Origin: Glebionis coronaria
Lineage: Eukaryota > Streptophyta > Magnoliopsida > Asterales > Asteraceae
Assembly: GCA_025667525.1 (NCBI GenBank)
Contig: JANFOE010000055.1
Span: 620,001-684,000, forward strand
DNA length: 64,000 bases
Direction: 5' to 3'
Program-made: the position numbers and the translations under genes
Shown: in pieces, positions 59,581 to 64,000 of the stretch
Layout of the letters: every line of letters begins with the position of its first letter
Position numbering within the stretch: the first letter of the stretch is position 1
Notes under the pieces: generated by a model
Told to the model about the DNA's origin: nothing
The model's input: the letters and a program-made list of their open reading frames with translations, nothing else
Databases searched by the model: none

Positions 59581-60714
59581 AGTCTTAGAAAAAGGTACCT
59601 TCGCTGGAAGCTTCTGCGTGATATGCCACATGCACAGCCTATGCTTTGTACCAACAAACTCGGCTTCAATGGCATTCCTTATCGCATTATCTTGATCAGT
59701 CACTACTATACTAGGTGCTTTACCAAACGCTTTGATGAAGGCTTTAAGTAACCAAACATAGGATTCCGTGGTCTCGAACTTGAGCAAACCAGCAACAACC
59801 GTAACATACTTCCTATGGTTGTCAATCTCCGTAAAAGGAAGAAGTACCATTTTGTACTTGTTTCTCTTAAACGTAGCATCAAAAGAGACAACATCATAAA
59901 ACTCCTTGTAGTTGTACTTGGACACTTCATCAGCCCAGAATAAGCCAATAAGCTCAACCTTGTTAACCAAATAATCAAAAGAAAAATCAGCAACGTACTC
60001 CTTCCTCTTCTCCATCTTGTTTATTAACATTTGTGCGTTATAATACCCGATGTAACATTTGACGCTACGGAAGAAGTTCTTGAAGTCAACGGTAGTACCG
60101 TGAAAGAGCAGATAAGAACCCTTGATCCCGATCTGAAGGTGATGAGCTCTTGTAGCACCGATGTTCACACTCGCAGCCTTGACAATAAACACTTTTTTCG
60201 CGTATGTTAACTGCCTCTGATTCTTAGAAAGATGCTTGTACTCCTCCCGTTCAAGCTCATGATTATGGATAGTATCAAATACACTCAACTTGAACTTCGT
60301 CGTACCAGGGATCAAGTCAAACACAGCACGAGCTTTAAAACCGGTGATATGCAGATTTGAATGCCTCATTTGGTTGTAACCATTCTCCAACTCTAGGGTC
60401 TCTACATATATATCCTTGGGGGAACACTTCCTATTGCAAACAAATTCTTTTGCTTCACAATCCCGCTCCTCAACCTTTCTAGACACGAATTCCTAACAAC
60501 AAAACCAACTTTTACCGCATACTTCCTGTAAGCAGCAATACAATACTCAACTGAATCATACTCGTTCCCTTTAACAAGTAAAAACTCGGCAGGCACTTTC
60601 GGAATGTAGTAAGCAGTACCACCAGGAGTATCAAAGTTGGAATGTGTGATATACGACTCAGGAGTCCGCACAACATTCAACTCTGCAAAAAAATATATAT
60701 GATTACAAATACTA

Positions 60715-60900
60715 GAAAAACATATCACATATCATGTAAACATCATATATGATAGACATCTATCATATATGATGTACCATGTATAATATATCTTAAACTA
60801 GAGAACATATATGATAGTATATGATACATGGCTATCATATCTATGTAAAAATACAAACATCATATATGATATGTTGCTATCATATATGATACATTGGGAA
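60715..60900. repeat. ATCATATATGAT cluster, first transposase intron
   Basis: At least six copies or near copies (60741-60775, 60805-60840, 60862-60892) fill most of the intron between exon 1 and exon 2. Confidence 0.85.
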
Positions 60901-61139
60901 CATATACTAAGCTAAACCAAAACTAGAAAACTTACTCTTAACAACTTTTGCTTCTTCACCGTCTTGTTCATACGCATAAATCTCATCCGCAAGACTATGA
61001 AGAACGCTTTCGGATGGTAGATCAAAACCTTGATCGACACTAGTCTGAACACTAGTCAAATCAACGAACGTAGAAGGATCAACAACACCACTACGACCAC
61101 TAGAATCGCTCGAATCCATCATCAAAACCTAAGCAACTC

Positions 61140-61510
61140 GAAAAAAAACAATTCATTAAAAGCTTATCTAAAACCTAAAAGAATCACAGCTTATTAAATT
61201 AGCTTATAAACGAAATCCATAAAAATCGACCAGACACATAAAATAAGCTTATAAATAAGCATATTAATTGTTCGGATCGATTAATAAGCTGATTAATAAG
61301 CTTACTAATCAATCCGCTCGATTAATACGCGTATTTATAAGCTTATTAATCAATCTGAACGATTAATAAGCTTATTAATCAATCAGATAGTTAATAAGCT
61401 TATAAATAAGCGTATTTAATAATCCGATCCATTAATAAGCTTATTAATAGATTGCATTATTAAATACGCTTATTTATAAGCTTACTAATAAGCTTATTAA
61501 TAAGCACTCC
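61140..61510. repeat. AATAAGCTTATT-type words near the right end of MULE-B
   Basis: About 20 copies of AATAAGCTTATTAAT, AATAAGCTTATAAATAAGC and near copies fill the region upstream of the transposase start, together with GATTAATAAGCTTATTAATC-like long palindromes. It occupies the same relative place as the clusters at 12850-13190 and 14440-14640 in MULE-A. Confidence 0.85.
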
Positions 61511-61605
61511 TAACAAACAGTATATCTAGAGAGAGAAACTTAGAGAGAGAAAGTACCCGTTTGATCGGGGAAGAAGAAAGAATAATGAAACGTGTTTGTT
61601 AAACC

Positions 61606-62364
<759 letters not shown>

Positions 62365-64000
62365 TTAATTTTTTTACTAAAAGGGATTTTTTTACTAAAA
62401 TGGAATTTTTTAAAAAGGTATTTTAGATAGGGAAAATTGCAAAAAAAAACCAATAAAGAGGTAATATATAACAGGTCTAAAATAATTTTTTTTAACAAAA
62501 GAGATCAGGATAATCAGTGCATCTGGACAACCTTGTAAGAATAGGTGAAAAGGTTGTCATGTGTTCATATACAAGTACACATGTTGGTAAAAAGTATGTA
62601 TGTATAAGGTATTTATCAGGTAGGCAACCAATACTTTTTGATAACTTAATTTTAGGAAACCTGGTTTTTTTGTTATTTTACAACTTAAATTTAAATAAAT
62701 TAATATTAAAGTAACTAAGCAACTTGTAAATGGGAAACCGAACTTAGGGACCGTTTGCTTGACGCTTTTTGCTTTGAAAACTTAGATTTTGGTTGCAATA
62801 CCTTGTTTGGTAACAATATACAAAGTTGTAAAGTGGGGCTCATCCCAAAAAATATGATCATGCATAAATCCCCAGTCACAATGGTGTGTTTTAAATGTGG
62901 GGATATGACACATTGTCTGTTTTTGTTCTTTTTACTTTTCAAGAGGTTCGAATTTTTAAACCATACTTTTACACCATTTATTTCATATAGTAATTATTTT
63001 TAACTTTTACGTATTTATTTATTCTTTAAAACTTTACCCAACATAAACCAAACAACTTTATTAAAACCATTCAATTACTTTCACATATTTTCCTTTTAAT
63101 CTAAACTAGATTCTAATCTTATCCCAAACCTACTAATAAAACAAACACACCCTTAAACTTTTAGAAACTCAAAAAATTCACCTAAAACACACCTACTATT
63201 CCATTATTTTTTCATCTTTCCACCATCAACAATTCATCATAAATTACCGAGATACATAAACTCAAACCTCTCATTTTAAACAATAATTCAGAAGTCCATA
63301 AATAAAATCCTAAACCCCTTATTTCACACACAGTAACAAACACACACTGGTGGAGATAATCACGAAGATGGTTTTAAGAGATTAAAAAGCTTTTTCGAGA
63401 TCCATTTGAGTATAATCTGATTATATGAGTGTGAATGGCAATTCAACTTCACATAAATTTATACTTTAATGTTATTTATTTGTCCAATTTAAATTACGAC
63501 AATAGTTTTTCTAAAGTTTTTTCAAAATTCAAGCTTTTGGTTTTTGCTTAAGTTTACAGTAGCATAAGCTCTCAAGAGCTTATGTGACAAATAAGCTGTT
63601 GGTCAGCTTATGGTACTTTGTTTCTTGTTTGTGGTGTGTTTTAGAGATAAAAGTTCAAGATACCACTCCATTCTTATAAGCTTTGGTTTCAAAATAAGCC
63701 AAAAATGTGTTGCATTAGCTGTTTAGACTGGTTTTGACGTAAGTCAGTCAAGGTTAAGCTTTGATCTCTACTTTCTTCCTTATTCTTTCATTTATGCTTA
63801 TTTAAGTGTGCTTATGTGCTATTTCGACTTATGTGATTATCTGCTATATTATATTGCTTATTTCCCTTTAATTGTTGATTATTTTCATGTTCATTCTTGT
63901 TTTTTTGCTTTAAATTGCTTTGATTCATCAATTTTTTCCGTTAAACTTATTTCCTGCTTCAAAAGGGGTGCTTGGGGTAAGCAGTAAACCTAGGCTCAAT
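62365..64000. other. AT-rich non-coding DNA at the right edge
   Basis: No frame above about 80 codons and none with recognisable protein motifs. From 63540 onward the words GCTTATT, AATAAGC and AGCTTATG recur, resembling the words in other repeats of this window. The stretch may belong to another LTR, but no boundary is visible. Confidence 0.5.

Larger units (their letters stand above)
57900..61125 (-). pseudogene. FAR1-related MULE transposase of MULE-B (broken)
   Basis: Exon 1 starts at ATG 61125 (MMMDSSDSSGRSGVV). Exon 2 (~60687-59598) has a FAR1-type DNA-binding region ('DSVEYCIAAYRKYAVKVGF', 'KEFVCNRKC', 'DTIHNHEL') and the MULE core with Asp in 'VVSFDATFKRNKY', Asp in 'IVVTDQDNAI' and the C-x2-H in 'LCMWHI'. 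A frameshift lies near 60490. Exon 3 (~59403-58680) continues 'ESENCFFSHFTNSS' and has stops at 58952-58954 and 58934-58936. The last exon (from ~58464) includes 'NIEMIPQQYILRRWTKNL', a remnant of the SWIM region, then after a TAA at 58079-58081 a zinc knuckle CLVCGGNDHNKRTC, ending at 57900-57902. The protein would bind and move Mutator ends. ATCATATATGAT copies sit in every intron. Confidence 0.85.

Overview
This is a transposon-dense stretch of a plant nuclear genome. Codon usage, long AT-rich spacers, plant Athila, SIRE and Mutator/FAR1 families and GT-AG introns point to a flowering plant. The style of the Copia and SIRE proteins resembles Asteraceae elements, but that lineage call is an inference. 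I found no intact host gene, rRNA, functional tRNA, CRISPR array or bacterial feature. Almost everything can be explained as elements inserted into one another. LAYOUT. 1-2559: 5' end of a minus-strand Copia element (gag running off the window, a leader packed with TCGGAAT repeats, primer-binding site, 397-bp LTR). About 2640-7620: a decayed Gypsy gag, split by a 3.0-kb solo LTR (3133-6144) with a perfect TTCAA duplication. About 7720-9625: AT-rich non-coding DNA, perhaps part of an older LTR. 9626-30538: a complete but dead Athila-type Gypsy element (two ~4-kb LTRs, duplication AATAC). It carries a non-autonomous Mutator-like element (MULE-A, 12565-14990) in its 5' LTR and a ~2-kb solo LTR in pol (21496-23543). 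30544-32468: an older, diverged Athila-type LTR on the minus strand. 32470-33286: one end of a CACTA transposon. 33287-62364: the right part of an autonomous-type Mutator element (MULE-B), with a Ulp1/C48 protease-like gene on + and a FAR1/MULE transposase gene on -, facing each other. A SIRE-type Copia element (35267-56699, duplication CAAGG) split the last Ulp1 exon. That Copia element is itself split by a coding-less, long-LTR Gypsy-like element (40190-49753, duplication ATTCC). A MITE-like foldback sits inside a TA microsatellite (61606-62226). 62365-64000: AT-rich DNA with no gene. HOW THE PARTS RELATE. Nesting gives a relative order that LTR divergence supports: the inner long-LTR element has LTRs about 1% different by eye, while the LTRs of its SIRE host differ by about 2%. 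Every coding region is broken by frameshifts or stops, many of them Trp codons changed to TAG or TGA. MOST INTERESTING. MULE-B combines a transposase and a Ulp1-like protease, and both MULEs carry the same layered ends: terminal inverted repeat, then AATAAGCTTATT-type words, then many copies of the palindrome ATCATATATGAT. MULE-A looks like a deletion derivative of the same family. Other unusual signals are three tandem tRNA-like modules in the Athila LTR, an element-specific word (GTCAGCG/GTCAACG) scattered through the SIRE element, a shared TATA-plus-stem-loop module in two unrelated LTRs, and a duplicated ~143-bp hairpin-bearing block after the Ulp1 gene.
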